A DNA stretch of 64,000 bases from contig NZ_JASCXJ010000012.1 of assembly GCF_030271535.1 (NCBI RefSeq), positions 107,181 to 171,180 of the forward strand, given 5' to 3'. The stretch is from Nocardiopsis sp. ATB16-24 (GTDB lineage: Bacteria > Actinomycetota > Actinomycetes > Streptosporangiales > Streptosporangiaceae). This document shows, one piece after another, positions 54,611 to 63,878 of the stretch. The notes beneath the pieces are model-generated. The model had not been told where the DNA came from. It did no database searches and worked only from the letters and a program-made list of their open reading frames with translations. Made by a program: the position numbers and the translations under genes. Positions within the stretch are counted from its first letter, which is position 1, and each line of letters opens with the position of its first letter.

Positions 54611-57600
54611 TCAGGCCGGGCGTTCGAGCTTTTGGCTGATCACCTGGGAGATGCCGTCGCCCTGCATGGTCACGCCGTACAGCGCGTCGGCGGCCTCCAT
54701 GGTGCGCTTCTGGTGGGTGATCACGATCAGTTGGGAGGAGGCCCGCAGCTCCTCGAAGATCACCAGCAGACGCTGGAGGTTGGTGTCGTCCAGGGCCGCC
54801 TCGACCTCGTCCATCACGTAGAACGGGGAGGGCCGCGCCTTGAAGATCGCGGCCAGGAAGGCCACCGCGGTCAGGGAGCGCTCACCTCCCGACAGAAGCG
54901 ACAGCCGCTTGACCTTCTTACCGGGTGGGCGGGCCTCCACCTCGATACCAGTGGTCAGCATGTCCTCGGGCGAGGTGAGCAGCAGTCGCCCCTCCCCACC
55001 GGGGAACAGACGTCCGAAGATCGCCGCGAACTCACGCTCCACGTCCAGGTAGGCGGCGGAGAAGACCTCCTGCACCCGGGCGTCGACCTCCTGGACGATG
55101 TCCATCAGGTCCCGGCGGGTCTTCTTCAGGTCCTCCAACTGGGCGTTGAGGAAGGCGTGCCGCTCCTCCAGGGCCGCGAACTCCTCCAGCGCGAGCGGGT
55201 TGATCCTGCCCAACTGGTGGAGTCGACGCTCCGCGGCCTTGGCCCGTTTGGCCTGCACCTCACGCACGTACGGCAACGGGACGGCGTCCTCGCCGGCGTC
55301 GGCGGGAGGAGGCACCGGCACACGGGGGCCGTACTCGGCGATCAGGGTGGGCACGTCCACGCCCATCTCCTCCCTGGCCTTGGTCTCCCACTGCTCCAGG
55401 CGCAGACGCCGCTCCGCCCGGGCCACTTCGCCGCTGTGCGCCGAACTCGTCAGCTTCTCCAGTTCCACGGAGAGCTCCCTCACCCGGGTCCTCACCGCCT
55501 TGAGTTCGGCGTCGCGTTCCTCCTTGCGTGCCTCGGCCGCGCGCCGCTCGGACTCGGCCGCCGACAGCGACACCGCGATCCGCTCCAGGGCCTCCCGGGC
55601 ACTCCTGGCGACCGCCTCGGCGATGACGGCCTGCGCCATACGGGTCCGGCGGCGCCGCCGCGCGCGCTCCACCGCGCGACGTTCCTCGAAGGCCTGGGCC
55701 CGCAGCCGCTCTGCGCGTCCGGCGATCGAGCGGGCACGCTCCTCCGCGGTGCGCACCGCCAAACGGCGCTCCATCTCGGCGGCACGGGCACGCGAGGCCT
55801 GGGCGGCCAGCTCGTCGCGGGTGTCGGCGTCGGGGGCCTCCTCCTCGATGGAGGCGGCCGTCTCCTCGGCCTCCGCCAGCTCCTGCTCCATCCGCTCCAG
55901 CTTCTCGGCCTCCTCGTCCCTGGCGGCCACGGCCCTGGCCGCGGCCGCCGCGTACCGTTCGGACTCGGTCTCCGCCGAGCGCGCCTGGCCCCCGAGTTTG
56001 CCCAGCCGCTGGGCGAACTCGTGGCGTTTACGGTCGCTCTGGCGACGTCGTGCGGTCAGCTCCCCGACCTCGACGGCCAGGGCTTCGCGTTCACCCCTGC
56101 GTTCCTCCAGCTCGGCGGCGATCCGCTCCGCGGCCTCGGTGGCCTCCTCCAGCCTCTGGGCCGCCTCGTCCACCGCGGCCTGGACCTCCAGCAGACTGGG
56201 GGCCGCCACCGAGCCGCCGTGCGCCAGCGCCGTGGAGAACACGTCGCCCTCGGAGGTGACGGCCCGCACTCCGGGCACCTTGCCGACCAGGTCTCGGGCG
56301 GTCTCGACGTCGGGCACCAGGACGACACGGTCCAGCAGGGCCGTGACCGCGCCGTCCAGGTGCTCGGGGGCCACGACCGCCTCACGCGCGTAACGGACTC
56401 CCGCGGGCAGTCGGGGCCATTCCCCGCGCGGCACCGAGGCCGTGGCCCGGGCGATGACGATCCCCGCACGGCCCGCGTCCTCGGATCTGAGCAGGTCCAG
56501 GGCGGCCACGGCGGTGTCGGGGTCCTCCACGGCCACGGCTCCCGCGGCGGCTCCGAAGGCGGCGGCCACCGCGGTCTGCTGACCGGCCTCGACCTGCACG
56601 AGGGAGGCCAGACTGCCGAGCGTGCCGGGCAGATCGGCGTCCAGGAGGGTACCGGCGCCGTCCTTGTGGGCCAGGCCCAGCTCCAGCGCCTCCTTCCGGG
56701 CGGCGAGAGCCGCCCTCTCGCCCTCGGCGGCGCGCTCTGCGTCGCGCAGGCGGTCGAGCTCGGCGTCGGCCTCGGAAAGCCTCCGGGCGGCCCGCTCCTG
56801 GGCGGAGTCGAGTTCGGCGTCCCCCTCGTCGAGGCCGGCCGACTCCTCGGCGGCCATCTCGTACTCGGCCTGGGCCGACTCCGCGCGCTCGGCGGCCTGT
56901 GCCGCAGCCTCCTCCAGGCGGGCGATCTCGGCCTCGTGCGAGGTCAGACGACCACGCAGGCTCTCCACCCGCGCGGACAGCCGCACCAGTCCCTCCCGGC
57001 GGTCGGCGGCGGCCCGGGCGGCGGCCTCCCACCGCTTCTCCTCTCGGTGCAGGGCGTCCTCGGCGGCGACCCGCTCGGTGACGGTGACCTCCAGCGCCTC
57101 CCGGGCCTCCTCCAGACGGGTGAGAAGCTCCTCCTCCTGGGCCGCGACCTCCTCGGCCTCCCTCTCCAGCTCTTCGGGGTCGCGGCGGTGGACGGGCTCG
57201 TCGTCGACGGAGGCCAGGTTGCGGTGGCGTTCGTCGGCCAGCCCGCGTACGGCGTCCAGACGTTCGGTGAGACGGGACAGGGAGTGGTAGGTCTCCAAGG
57301 CTCGGGCCAGGGCCGGAGCCGCCTCGGCGGACTGCGCCTCCAGTTCGGCCTCGCGCTCCTGGGCCTGGGCCAGGGCGGTCTCGGTGGAGGTGCGGCGGGC
57401 GAGGATCTCCTTCTCGTCGGCCTCCTCCTTGGCCAGCTGCTCGGTGAGGGTGACGATGTCGTCGGCGAGCAGGCGCAGGCGGGCGTCCCGCAGGTCGGCC
57501 TGGATGACGGCGGCCCGGCGGGCCAGCTCGGCCTGACGCCCCAGAGGTTTGAGCCGGCGGCGCAGTTCGGCGGTCAGGTCGGTGACCCGGTCCAGGTTGC

Positions 57601-58156
57601 CCTGCATCGCGTTGAGCTTGCGGATCGCCTTCTCTTTGCGCTTACGGTGCTTGAGGATGCCCGCGGCCTCCTCGATGAGGGCTCGGCGCTCCTCGGGACC
57701 CGCGTGCAGAACGGTGTCGAGCTGCCCTTGCCCGACGATGACGTGCATCTCCCGACCGATCCCCGAGTCGCTGAGCAGGTCCTGGATGTCGAGCAGGCGA
57801 CAGGTGTCGCCGTTGATGGCGTACTCCGAGCCTCCGTTGCGGAACATGGTCCGCTTGATGGTGACCTCGGTGTAGTCGATGGGCAGCGCGCCGTCGGTGT
57901 TGTCGATGGTGAGGCTGACCTCGGCGCGGCCCAAGGCCTGTCGGGTGGAGGTACCGGCGAAGATGACGTCCTCCATCTTGCCGCCGCGCAGGGACTTGGC
58001 TCCCTGTTCGCCCATCACCCAGGACAGGGCGTCGACCACGTTGGACTTGCCCGATCCGTTGGGGCCGACCACACAGGTGATCCCCGGTTCGAAACGCAAG
58101 GTGGTGGCCGACGCGAACGACTTGAATCCGCGTAGCGTCAGGTTCTTCAGATACAC
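54611..58156 (-). CDS. smc: Chromosome segregation protein SMC
   Basis: This 1181-residue protein has an N-terminal Walker A GPNGSGKSNVVDALSWVMGE, long heptad-rich coiled-coil arms, and a hinge with repeated Gly (about 510-640). The C-terminal signature LSLLSGGERSLTAVAF and Walker B FYVMDEVEAALDD complete the ATPase head. It forms the condensin-like loop extruder with ScpA and ScpB (not in this window). The GTG at 58156 with GGGAGG upstream gives the family start VYLKNLTLRGFKSF. Confidence 0.97.
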   Translation of the reverse strand: MYLKNLTLRGFKSFASATTLRFEPGITCVVGPNGSGKSNVVDALSWVMGEQGAKSLRGGKMEDVIFAGTSTRQALGRAEVSLTIDNTDGALPIDYTEVTIKRTMFRNGGSEYAINGDTCRLLDIQDLLSDSGIGREMHVIVGQGQLDTVLHAGPEERRALIEEAAGILKHRKRKEKAIRKLNAMQGNLDRVTDLTAELRRRLKPLGRQAELARRAAVIQADLRDARLRLLADDIVTLTEQLAKEEADEKEILARRTSTETALAQAQEREAELEAQSAEAAPALARALETYHSLSRLTERLDAVRGLADERHRNLASVDDEPVHRRDPEELEREAEEVAAQEEELLTRLEEAREALEVTVTERVAAEDALHREEKRWEAAARAAADRREGLVRLSARVESLRGRLTSHEAEIARLEEAAAQAAERAESAQAEYEMAAEESAGLDEGDAELDSAQERAARRLSEADAELDRLRDAERAAEGERAALAARKEALELGLAHKDGAGTLLDADLPGTLGSLASLVQVEAGQQTAVAAAFGAAAGAVAVEDPDTAVAALDLLRSEDAGRAGIVIARATASVPRGEWPRLPAGVRYAREAVVAPEHLDGAVTALLDRVVLVPDVETARDLVGKVPGVRAVTSEGDVFSTALAHGGSVAAPSLLEVQAAVDEAAQRLEEATEAAERIAAELEERRGEREALAVEVGELTARRRQSDRKRHEFAQRLGKLGGQARSAETESERYAAAAARAVAARDEEAEKLERMEQELAEAEETAASIEEEAPDADTRDELAAQASRARAAEMERRLAVRTAEERARSIAGRAERLRAQAFEERRAVERARRRRRTRMAQAVIAEAVARSAREALERIAVSLSAAESERRAAEARKEERDAELKAVRTRVRELSVELEKLTSSAHSGEVARAERRLRLEQWETKAREEMGVDVPTLIAEYGPRVPVPPPADAGEDAVPLPYVREVQAKRAKAAERRLHQLGRINPLALEEFAALEERHAFLNAQLEDLKKTRRDLMDIVQEVDARVQEVFSAAYLDVEREFAAIFGRLFPGGEGRLLLTSPEDMLTTGIEVEARPPGKKVKRLSLLSGGERSLTAVAFLAAIFKARPSPFYVMDEVEAALDDTNLQRLLVIFEELRASSQLIVITHQKRTMEAADALYGVTMQGDGISQVISQKLERPA

Positions 58157-58538
58157 CGGCACCTCCCACGACGGCCACCGTTGGTACACACCGCGACCAC
58201 CTAAGGGTGCCACGAAGCAGTGACCGAAGGGTGAGGTTCGGGCCGATGTTCCCTGTTGGAGCGGGCCGGTGGACGTGATGTCACCTCGCCCGAACGGAAA
58301 GGACGGGGGAGTCCGGCGGACACGGAGGGTTGTGATGGAGCCCGCCGGGTACAACGACGGCAAAGAGTCCGCAAAGAAAGGAAGAGAAGATACTGCGGCT
58401 CGGCCGGCGGGGAGTCTCTCACTCCCGTCCGTCGACGTTTCCGGCTAGGGACGCCTGGTTCACGATCGGCGTCCCCATGAGTGGATCGTTCACCTCACGA
58501 GGCCGTTCTGACGGGGCCCCGTCGTCGACGGTGTCAGG
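58157..58538. other. 382-base intergenic region between smc and the small coiled-coil gene
   Basis: It should hold the smc promoter. A 14-base palindrome GACGGGGCCCCGTC (58510-58523) lies 16 bases beyond the small gene's stop and could end its transcript. No gene is convincing here. Confidence 0.45.
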
Positions 58539-58730
58539 TCAGGCGAGTGCGGGCTCGCGATCGGTCGCGCTGGAAGCGACTTCGGTGACGGCCATGCTGA
58601 GCTGGTCGTTCTTGGCCTGAAGACGGCTGATCTCGTCCTCAAGGTCACGTACCCGCTTCTGCAGTCGCCTCATCTCCGAGACCATCCGAGGGTCAGAGCC
58701 GCCGACGTGGCCAAACAGAGCCTTCGCCAT
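58539..58730 (-). CDS. Small coiled-coil protein, conserved type
   Basis: This 63-residue protein begins AKALFGHVGGSDPRMVSEMRR. A heptad-rich helix follows (RRLQKRVRDLEDEISRLQAK), so it is predicted to be a coiled coil. The short Gly-rich head and the coil are a pattern I recall in small actinobacterial proteins, but no function is known to me. The ATG at 58730 has GGAGG upstream at normal spacing. A longer in-frame extension upstream is Cys/Arg-rich and unlikely to be translated. It stands alone between smc and acyP. Confidence 0.75.
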   Translation of the reverse strand: MAKALFGHVGGSDPRMVSEMRRLQKRVRDLEDEISRLQAKNDQLSMAVTEVASSATDREPALA

Positions 58731-59096
58731 GATATGGGTCCTCCACGCTGAGTGACCAGTGATGATCCGCGCCCGTGATGCCCGTGGTGACGCCGAGTGG
58801 CGATGTTCCCTACGGGTGGAAAGGTTGCGCGATGTACCTTCCAGAGTCTCACCGTGCGCGTCGCTGGTCAAGATTTGATTACAACGGTCCGTAACGACCA
58901 CCGTCCGGACGAATGCAACCGGGCAGGTGGCAGCGCACGATTCGAACACAGGCACCCCGGGCTTCGCCGGAGCGTCGTGGGACGGGGCGGACGCCACACG
59001 TCCTTCGCCCCTCACCCGCCAGGCCGCCCACCGCGAACCCCTCGTGGCCGCAGCGGCCTCACGGTGTGCTCGAATCGCGTTACACCATAAGCATAC
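58731..59096. other. 366-base intergenic region between the small gene and acyP
   Basis: It should contain the small gene's promoter and the acyP end. A weak GGCC-GCAGC-GGCC hairpin lies near 59046-59058. Sequences resembling a tRNA T-arm (58940s) do not pair as a tRNA would. Confidence 0.45.
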
Positions 59097-59384
59097 TCAT
59101 CGCTCGACGAATCCGCTGAAGGTCCCCCCGGCCGAGGACCAACGTTCGACCACGGAGTCCACACGGCCAGGTGTTCCCTCGCCCCTGAGATGACCAAGGA
59201 GTCGCTCGCACGCGCCCCTGGGTCCCTCCGCGACCACCTCGACCCTGCCGTCCCGAAGGTTCGTGGCGGCGCCGCTCAATCCCAGCTCCAACGCCTTGGA
59301 CCGCGTCCACCAGCGGAAACCCACCCCTTGGACGCGCCCGCGTACCCACGCGGTCAATCGGACGGCTTCGGCGTCCTCACCCAC
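59097..59384 (-). CDS. acyP: Acylphosphatase
   Basis: This 95-residue protein has [21 protein letters not shown], where the conserved Arg and the GRVQGVGFR signature form the anion site, and [15 protein letters not shown], with the catalytic Asn. It hydrolyses acyl phosphates. The GTG start at 59384 has AAGGAGTCGG upstream. It precedes the small gene and follows mutM in a row of minus-strand genes. Confidence 0.95.
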   Translation of the reverse strand: MGEDAEAVRLTAWVRGRVQGVGFRWWTRSKALELGLSGAATNLRDGRVEVVAEGPRGACERLLGHLRGEGTPGRVDSVVERWSSAGGTFSGFVER

Positions 59385-59444
59385 GAGCCGACTCCTTACT
59401 TACCTGGCGGACATACTTTTCTCACCGCGTTCGGCGACGACGGC

Positions 59445-60299
59445 TCAGCCTCGACCTCGGGGCGCCCGCTGACAGCTCGGGCAACTGTAGGAGGAGCGGT
59501 TCATGAACGCCTCCCGGATGATCGAGGAGCCGCACCGGCCGCATGGACGGTCGCGGCGACCATAGGCGTTGAGACCGCGTTCGAAGTAGCCGCTCTCACC
59601 GTTGACGTCGACGTAGAGACCGTCGAAGGTGGTGCCGCCCACCTCCAACGCCTCGATCATCACATCGCGTACGTGTCCCAGCAGCTCCACGACCTGTGCC
59701 TTGGACAGTCCGTGCGTGGAACGCGCCCAGTGCAACCGTGAGCGCCACAGCGCCTCGTCGGCGTAGATGTTACCGACGCCACTGATCAGCGACTGGTCCA
59801 GCAGCGCGCGTTTGACCTCGGTCCTCCTGGCCCGCAGCGCCCGTACGAAGACCTCGGGGACGAAGTCGGGGTCCAGCGGATCCAGGGCGATGTGGTCCAC
59901 CGAGGCCGGCACGTCCTGGCGGACACCGGGCACGTCCACCATCAGATGACCGAAGGTCCGCTGGTCGACGAAGCGCAGTTCGACACCGTCCGACAGGGGC
60001 AGGCGCACCCTCAGGTGCTTCTCGTCGGGTTTGCCCGTGGGCTGGACCAGCATCTGCCCGCTCATGCCCAGATGCACGAGGAGCATCTCACCGCTGTCCA
60101 GCAGAAGCCACATGTACTTGCCGCGCCGGTGCGCCTCGACGGGTACGCGTCCCGCCAGACGGGCGGCGAAGTCCGTGGCACCCGCCAGGTGCCTGCGCAC
60201 CGCTCTGGGGTGCAGGACCTCCACCGCGCCGACGGTACGGCCCAGGGCGTGCTCGGCCAGGCCGCGACGTACGACCTCCACCTCGGGGAGTTCGGGCAC
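59445..60299 (-). CDS. mutM: Formamidopyrimidine-DNA glycosylase
   Basis: This 284-residue Fpg removes 8-oxoguanine and FaPy bases. It has the catalytic [13 protein letters not shown] start (Pro after the removed Met), the conserved Lys in [27 protein letters not shown] and the zinc finger CGRCGSSI to CPSCQR. The GTG start at 60299 is near the rnc stop (60306), which suggests coupling. Confidence 0.97.
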   Translation of the reverse strand: MPELPEVEVVRRGLAEHALGRTVGAVEVLHPRAVRRHLAGATDFAARLAGRVPVEAHRRGKYMWLLLDSGEMLLVHLGMSGQMLVQPTGKPDEKHLRVRLPLSDGVELRFVDQRTFGHLMVDVPGVRQDVPASVDHIALDPLDPDFVPEVFVRALRARRTEVKRALLDQSLISGVGNIYADEALWRSRLHWARSTHGLSKAQVVELLGHVRDVMIEALEVGGTTFDGLYVDVNGESGYFERGLNAYGRRDRPCGRCGSSIIREAFMNRSSYSCPSCQRAPRGRG

Positions 60300-60305
60300 C
60301 CTTCC

Positions 60306-61067
60306 TCACCCCCGTCCGGCGCCGGAGGTTTCCCCGCCGGTGGAACCGGCGACGGTCCCACCGGACTCGGAACGGGACTTGATGGCCTTCCAGGCCGACT
60401 CCGCGGCCTGCTGCTCGGCCTCCTTCTTGCTCCGTCCCTCGCCCCGGCCGTAGCTCTGGCCCGCGACACGGACCGTGGCGCGGAAGGTCTTCTGGTGGTC
60501 GGGGCCGCTCTCGTCCACGTGGTACTCCGGGACGCCGAGCATCTCGGCGGCGGTCAACTCCTGCAAGGAGGTCTTCCAGTCCAGCCCCGCCCCGAGTCCG
60601 GAGGCCGTGGCGATGAGCGGGTCGAAGAGGCGGTGCACGAATTCCGAGGCCACGTCCAGACCGCAGTCCAGGTAGACCGCACCGATGACGGCCTCCAGGG
60701 TGTCGGCCAGGATCGAGGACTTGTCACGCCCGCCGGTGCCCTCCTCACCACGGCCGAGTCGGATGTAGGCGCCGATGCCCAGGCTCCGGGCGACGTCGGC
60801 GAGGGCGCGCATGTTCACCACGGCGGCACGCAGCTTGGCGAGCTGCCCCTCGGGCAGGTCGGGATGCTTGCGAAAGAGCGTGTCGGTGACCACCAGGCCG
60901 AGCACGGAGTCCCCGAGGAACTCCAGGCGCTCGTTGGTGGGCAGTCCGCCCTTCTCGTAGGCGTAGGAGCGGTGGGTCAGGGCCCGCAGAAGGACCTTCG
61001 GGTCCACCTCGACCCCGATGGCCTTGTGGAAGGACCTGACTTCGGATGCGGAGAGTTGGCTGGCCAC
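60306..61067 (-). CDS. rnc: Ribonuclease III
   Basis: This protein has 253 residues. The RNase III domain has [16 protein letters not shown] and [13 protein letters not shown] (catalytic E and D). A double-stranded-RNA-binding domain follows (about 165-240), then a Gly/Ser tail. It processes rRNA precursors and dsRNA. The GTG at 61067 (ASQLSASEV) is preferred over a much longer frame upstream, whose residues are low-complexity. It follows rpmF after a strong terminator. Confidence 0.96.
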   Translation of the reverse strand: MASQLSASEVRSFHKAIGVEVDPKVLLRALTHRSYAYEKGGLPTNERLEFLGDSVLGLVVTDTLFRKHPDLPEGQLAKLRAAVVNMRALADVARSLGIGAYIRLGRGEEGTGGRDKSSILADTLEAVIGAVYLDCGLDVASEFVHRLFDPLIATASGLGAGLDWKTSLQELTAAEMLGVPEYHVDESGPDHQKTFRATVRVAGQSYGRGEGRSKKEAEQQAAESAWKAIKSRSESGGTVAGSTGGETSGAGRG

Positions 61068-61587
61068 TGGTTCACTTCCCTGCTCGGGCACGCCGTGGTG
61101 AGGCGCACTGATGGTGGTGGATGACCCGTGCCCCCGCCAGGGTGCTCGAAAGCGAGGTGACCGTCGCGGGAGGCGCACTCCCCCGGCGACCACCACGAGC
61201 TCGGGAACCTCGGGCGTCCGGGTCACTCGTGCGACGTCCGATCCTGGTGTTCGTCGGTGTTCTCCGACTCACTTTACAAACCCCCGCGTGCCGACGCTCG
61301 GGGTGTCCGGGGACTCGTGCCCCGCCCCGGTCGAACGCGGTCCCGCGTGTGCGGTGGTCCGTGCGGACGCACGCGCACCAGGGCACGGCGTCCGGGCACG
61401 CCGCGACAGCGCTTCGGGGCGGACCCGTGAGACGGGTCCGCCCCGAAGCGACTCGGGAGTCGGGCGCCGGGGCCCGAGTCCCGTGCGTGGTGGGGTGCTC
61501 TCATCACATGCCCGCACACCCACCGCCGGTCTCAGCCGGTGACCGGAGGAACCCCTGGTGGCCGAGCAGAACTCCACCGAGAAGGCC
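61068..61587. other. 520-base intergenic region between rpmF and rnc
   Basis: It holds the rpmF terminator (61410-61450) and the rnc promoter region. Open frames here are shadow-like and family-free. Confidence 0.5.
61410..61450 (-). terminator. Strong terminator after rpmF
   Basis: Perfect 19-base arms (61410-61428 and 61432-61450) with a 3-base loop make the longest hairpin in the window. It lies about 140 bases downstream of the rpmF stop. Confidence 0.88.
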
Positions 61588-61764
61588 CTAGGCGGGGTTC
61601 GTGACCTGGCGGTTGTTGTAGGTGCCACAGGTCGGGCACGCGATGTGGGGCTGCTTGGGGTCGCGGCAACGCGGGCAGTTGACCAGCACCGGGCGCGACG
61701 CCTTCCACTGGGAACGGCGGGTCCGGGTGTTGCTCCGCGACATCTTCCGCTTCGGGACGGCCAC
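61588..61764 (-). CDS. rpmF: 50S ribosomal protein L32
   Basis: This 58-residue protein has the L32 body [19 protein letters not shown] and the zinc-ribbon pairs CPRC (residues 30-33) and CPTC (43-46). It is therefore the zinc-binding (C+) form. The GTG at 61764 is preceded by AGGAGGATTGAA. It lies downstream of the DUF177 gene, as in most bacteria. Four cysteines mean zinc starvation could affect it, although the C- paralogue, if any, is outside the window. Confidence 0.97.
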   Translation of the reverse strand: MAVPKRKMSRSNTRTRRSQWKASRPVLVNCPRCRDPKQPHIACPTCGTYNNRQVTNPA

Positions 61765-61897
61765 TTCAATCCTCCTGGGTCACCCCCGCGGTCGCGGGAG
61801 GTCGCTTATCTGGTCACCCCGCGCGCTGTGGCGGGGAATGCGTGCTCCGCTCGACGGGGACGCCCGGGGGCGGCCGTCCGTCGACCGGTTCACGAGT

Positions 61898-62479
61898 TCA
61901 TCGTTCGCCGGGGTCCTCCGCGAGTCCGCGGAGTGCCTCCCAGCGCGGGTCGACGTCGTCCCCATGACCATGGTCGGGACCGGCCTCGGCGAGCTTGACA
62001 CCACACTCGGTGCACAGACCGGGGCAGTCCGGACCGCACAGCGGTATGAGAGGGATCGCGAGGACGACGGCGTCTCGGACCACGGGACCGAGGTCGAGCA
62101 GATCGCCCTCTAGATAGTATTCCTCATCGTCGTCGCCGGGGTCCTCGACCGCTCCGGGGACGTCGTCCTCGTCGGCGGAATACCGGTACAGCTCCTGGAG
62201 ACCGGCCTCGATCTCGTCCGAGATCGGATCCAGGCAGCGCGAGCACTCGGCGTTGAGCCGACCCCGGACCGTGCCGGTGACGAGGACACCCTCCATCACC
62301 GCTTCCAGCCGCAGGTCCAGTTCGAGTTCACTGCCCTCCGGCACGGTCGCGACCGCCGTGGAGAACGCCTCGGGTACGGTCACGATGCGGTTGACCGTGC
62401 GCATCGACCCCGGCTGGCGGCCCAGCGGGCGGGTGTCGACCACGAACGGGTCACGAGGATCTAGGCGAGACAGGGTCAT
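61898..62479 (-). CDS. DUF177 (YceD) family protein
   Basis: This 193-residue protein has VRGRLNAECSRCLDPI and CGPDCPGLCTECGVKL, a four-Cys DUF177 pattern that could bind zinc, with an acidic middle. YceD proteins are linked to 23S rRNA processing in E. coli and chloroplasts (family knowledge). It precedes rpmF, the standard partner. The ATG at 62479 is the start; the ribosome site is weak. Confidence 0.94.
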   Translation of the reverse strand: MTLSRLDPRDPFVVDTRPLGRQPGSMRTVNRIVTVPEAFSTAVATVPEGSELELDLRLEAVMEGVLVTGTVRGRLNAECSRCLDPISDEIEAGLQELYRYSADEDDVPGAVEDPGDDDEEYYLEGDLLDLGPVVRDAVVLAIPLIPLCGPDCPGLCTECGVKLAEAGPDHGHGDDVDPRWEALRGLAEDPGER

Positions 62480-62687
62480 CGGACTTTCACAAGGAGTTCG
62501 GTGTGCCGGGCGCGAGAAGATCGCGTGCCGGCCGGCGTGAGTGCACGCCGAACACCGGCGACACGCATGGTCGAACCGCGATTCTACCTACCATGCACCC
62601 GACCACCCAAATCAGCCCGAGCCGGCCTCCTGGAGATCCGGCTCACGCCCCTCCGGAACCGGGCCCGCGTCGCACAGGGAGATCGGG

Positions 62688-63182
62688 TCAGCCCGCCTCC
62701 CCCGCCCGCTGGGCGTACTTCTCCCGCAGGCGGTCCTGGACGTAGGGGGTGACCAGACTGGAGACGTCCCCCCGGTGCTGGGCGATCTCGCGGACCAGGC
62801 TGGAGGAGAGGAAGGAGTACTGCGGGTTGGCCGTCATGAACACGGTCTCCACCCCCGAGAGCCGGTAGTTCATCTGGGCGATCTGCAACTCGTAGTCGAA
62901 GTCACTGACCGAGCGCAGACTACGGACGATGGTCTCGATGCCGTTCTCCCGGCAGAAGTCGACCAGGAGTCCGTCGAACTCGCTGACCCTCACGTTGTCG
63001 AGGTCCGCGGTGCCCTCACGGAGCATGTCCAGTTTCTCGGGGACGGTGAACAGGCCACGCTTGTTGATGTTGTTGAGCACGGCGGCGACGACCTCGTCGT
63101 ACTGTTTGGCCGCCCGGCCGATGATGTCGATATGACCGTAGGTCACCGGGTCGAAGGAGCCCGGACAAACGACACGACGCAC
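62688..63182 (-). CDS. coaD: Phosphopantetheine adenylyltransferase
   Basis: This 164-residue enzyme transfers AMP to 4'-phosphopantetheine in coenzyme A synthesis. It has CPGSFDPVTYGHIDIIGRAA (nucleotidyltransferase T/HxGH motif) and FMTANPQYSFLSSSLVREIA. The GTG start at 63182 has AAAGGGG upstream. It follows rsmD by about 83 bases, a common pairing. Confidence 0.97.
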   Translation of the reverse strand: MRRVVCPGSFDPVTYGHIDIIGRAAKQYDEVVAAVLNNINKRGLFTVPEKLDMLREGTADLDNVRVSEFDGLLVDFCRENGIETIVRSLRSVSDFDYELQIAQMNYRLSGVETVFMTANPQYSFLSSSLVREIAQHRGDVSSLVTPYVQDRLREKYAQRAGEAG

Positions 63183-63265
63183 GGTGGATCGCCCCTTTCG
63201 GAAACTACGTTCGAGTACCGCGATGGTAGGGGTTGGCCTTCACGCCCTCGCGGGCAACACCCGTT

Positions 63266-63877
63266 TCAGGGCGTTCCCGGAGTCGGGAGGCTCCGAGAGC
63301 GGAAGGCGCCGTCCCGGGCGGGGCGGGCGTACCAGAGCACCGCCTCCCCGTATCCCCGCCTGCGGTCGCGCTCCACTCCCGGCGGCCACGCGGGTTCGGC
63401 TCCGCGTTTGGAGCGTTCGACGACGATCACGGCGTCATCGACCAACCAGTCACCGCCCGACAGGCGGACCAACATGTCGGCGACCTCCGCGTCGGTGACG
63501 GTGTAGGGCGGGTCCGCGACCACGAGGTCGTAGGGGTCACCGGTGTTGCCCCGACCGAGTACCCGCTCCACGCGGTCGACCACCAGTTCGGCTCCGGCCA
63601 GGCCGAGCGCGGCGATGTTCCTCCTGACCGTCCGGGCCGCCCCACGGTCGGCCTCGACCAGGAGCGCGTGCGTCGCGCCCCGCGACAGGGCCTCCAGTCC
63701 GATCGCCCCCGACCCCGCGTACAGGTCCATCACCCGCAGTCCGCGGAGGTCGCCGAGGTCGGAGCGGACGGAGGAGAACAACGCTTCGCGGGCACGGTCG
63801 CTGGTGGGCCGGGTGGTGCGGCCCTCGGGGACGTGGACGCGCCGTCCACCGGCCGTCCCTGCGATGATGCGGGTCAT
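63266..63877 (-). CDS. rsmD: 16S rRNA (guanine(966)-N2)-methyltransferase
   Basis: This 203-residue protein has the N-terminal TRIIAGTAGGRRVHVPEG, SAM motif I VMDLYAGSGAIGLEAL and the amino-methylase NPPY-type motif VVADPPYTV. The ATG at 63877 begins the family's usual start. A group II intron's 3' end lies within a few bases upstream, so the natural ribosome site is not seen here. Expression may depend on splicing (inference). Confidence 0.95.
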   Translation of the reverse strand: MTRIIAGTAGGRRVHVPEGRTTRPTSDRAREALFSSVRSDLGDLRGLRVMDLYAGSGAIGLEALSRGATHALLVEADRGAARTVRRNIAALGLAGAELVVDRVERVLGRGNTGDPYDLVVADPPYTVTDAEVADMLVRLSGGDWLVDDAVIVVERSKRGAEPAWPPGVERDRRRGYGEAVLWYARPARDGAFRSRSLPTPGTP

Positions 63878-63878
63878 T

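Noticed and set aside
58900..58990. tRNA-like GTTCGAATC on the minus strand near 58940
   Set aside because: Stem bases around it do not pair and no cloverleaf is possible.
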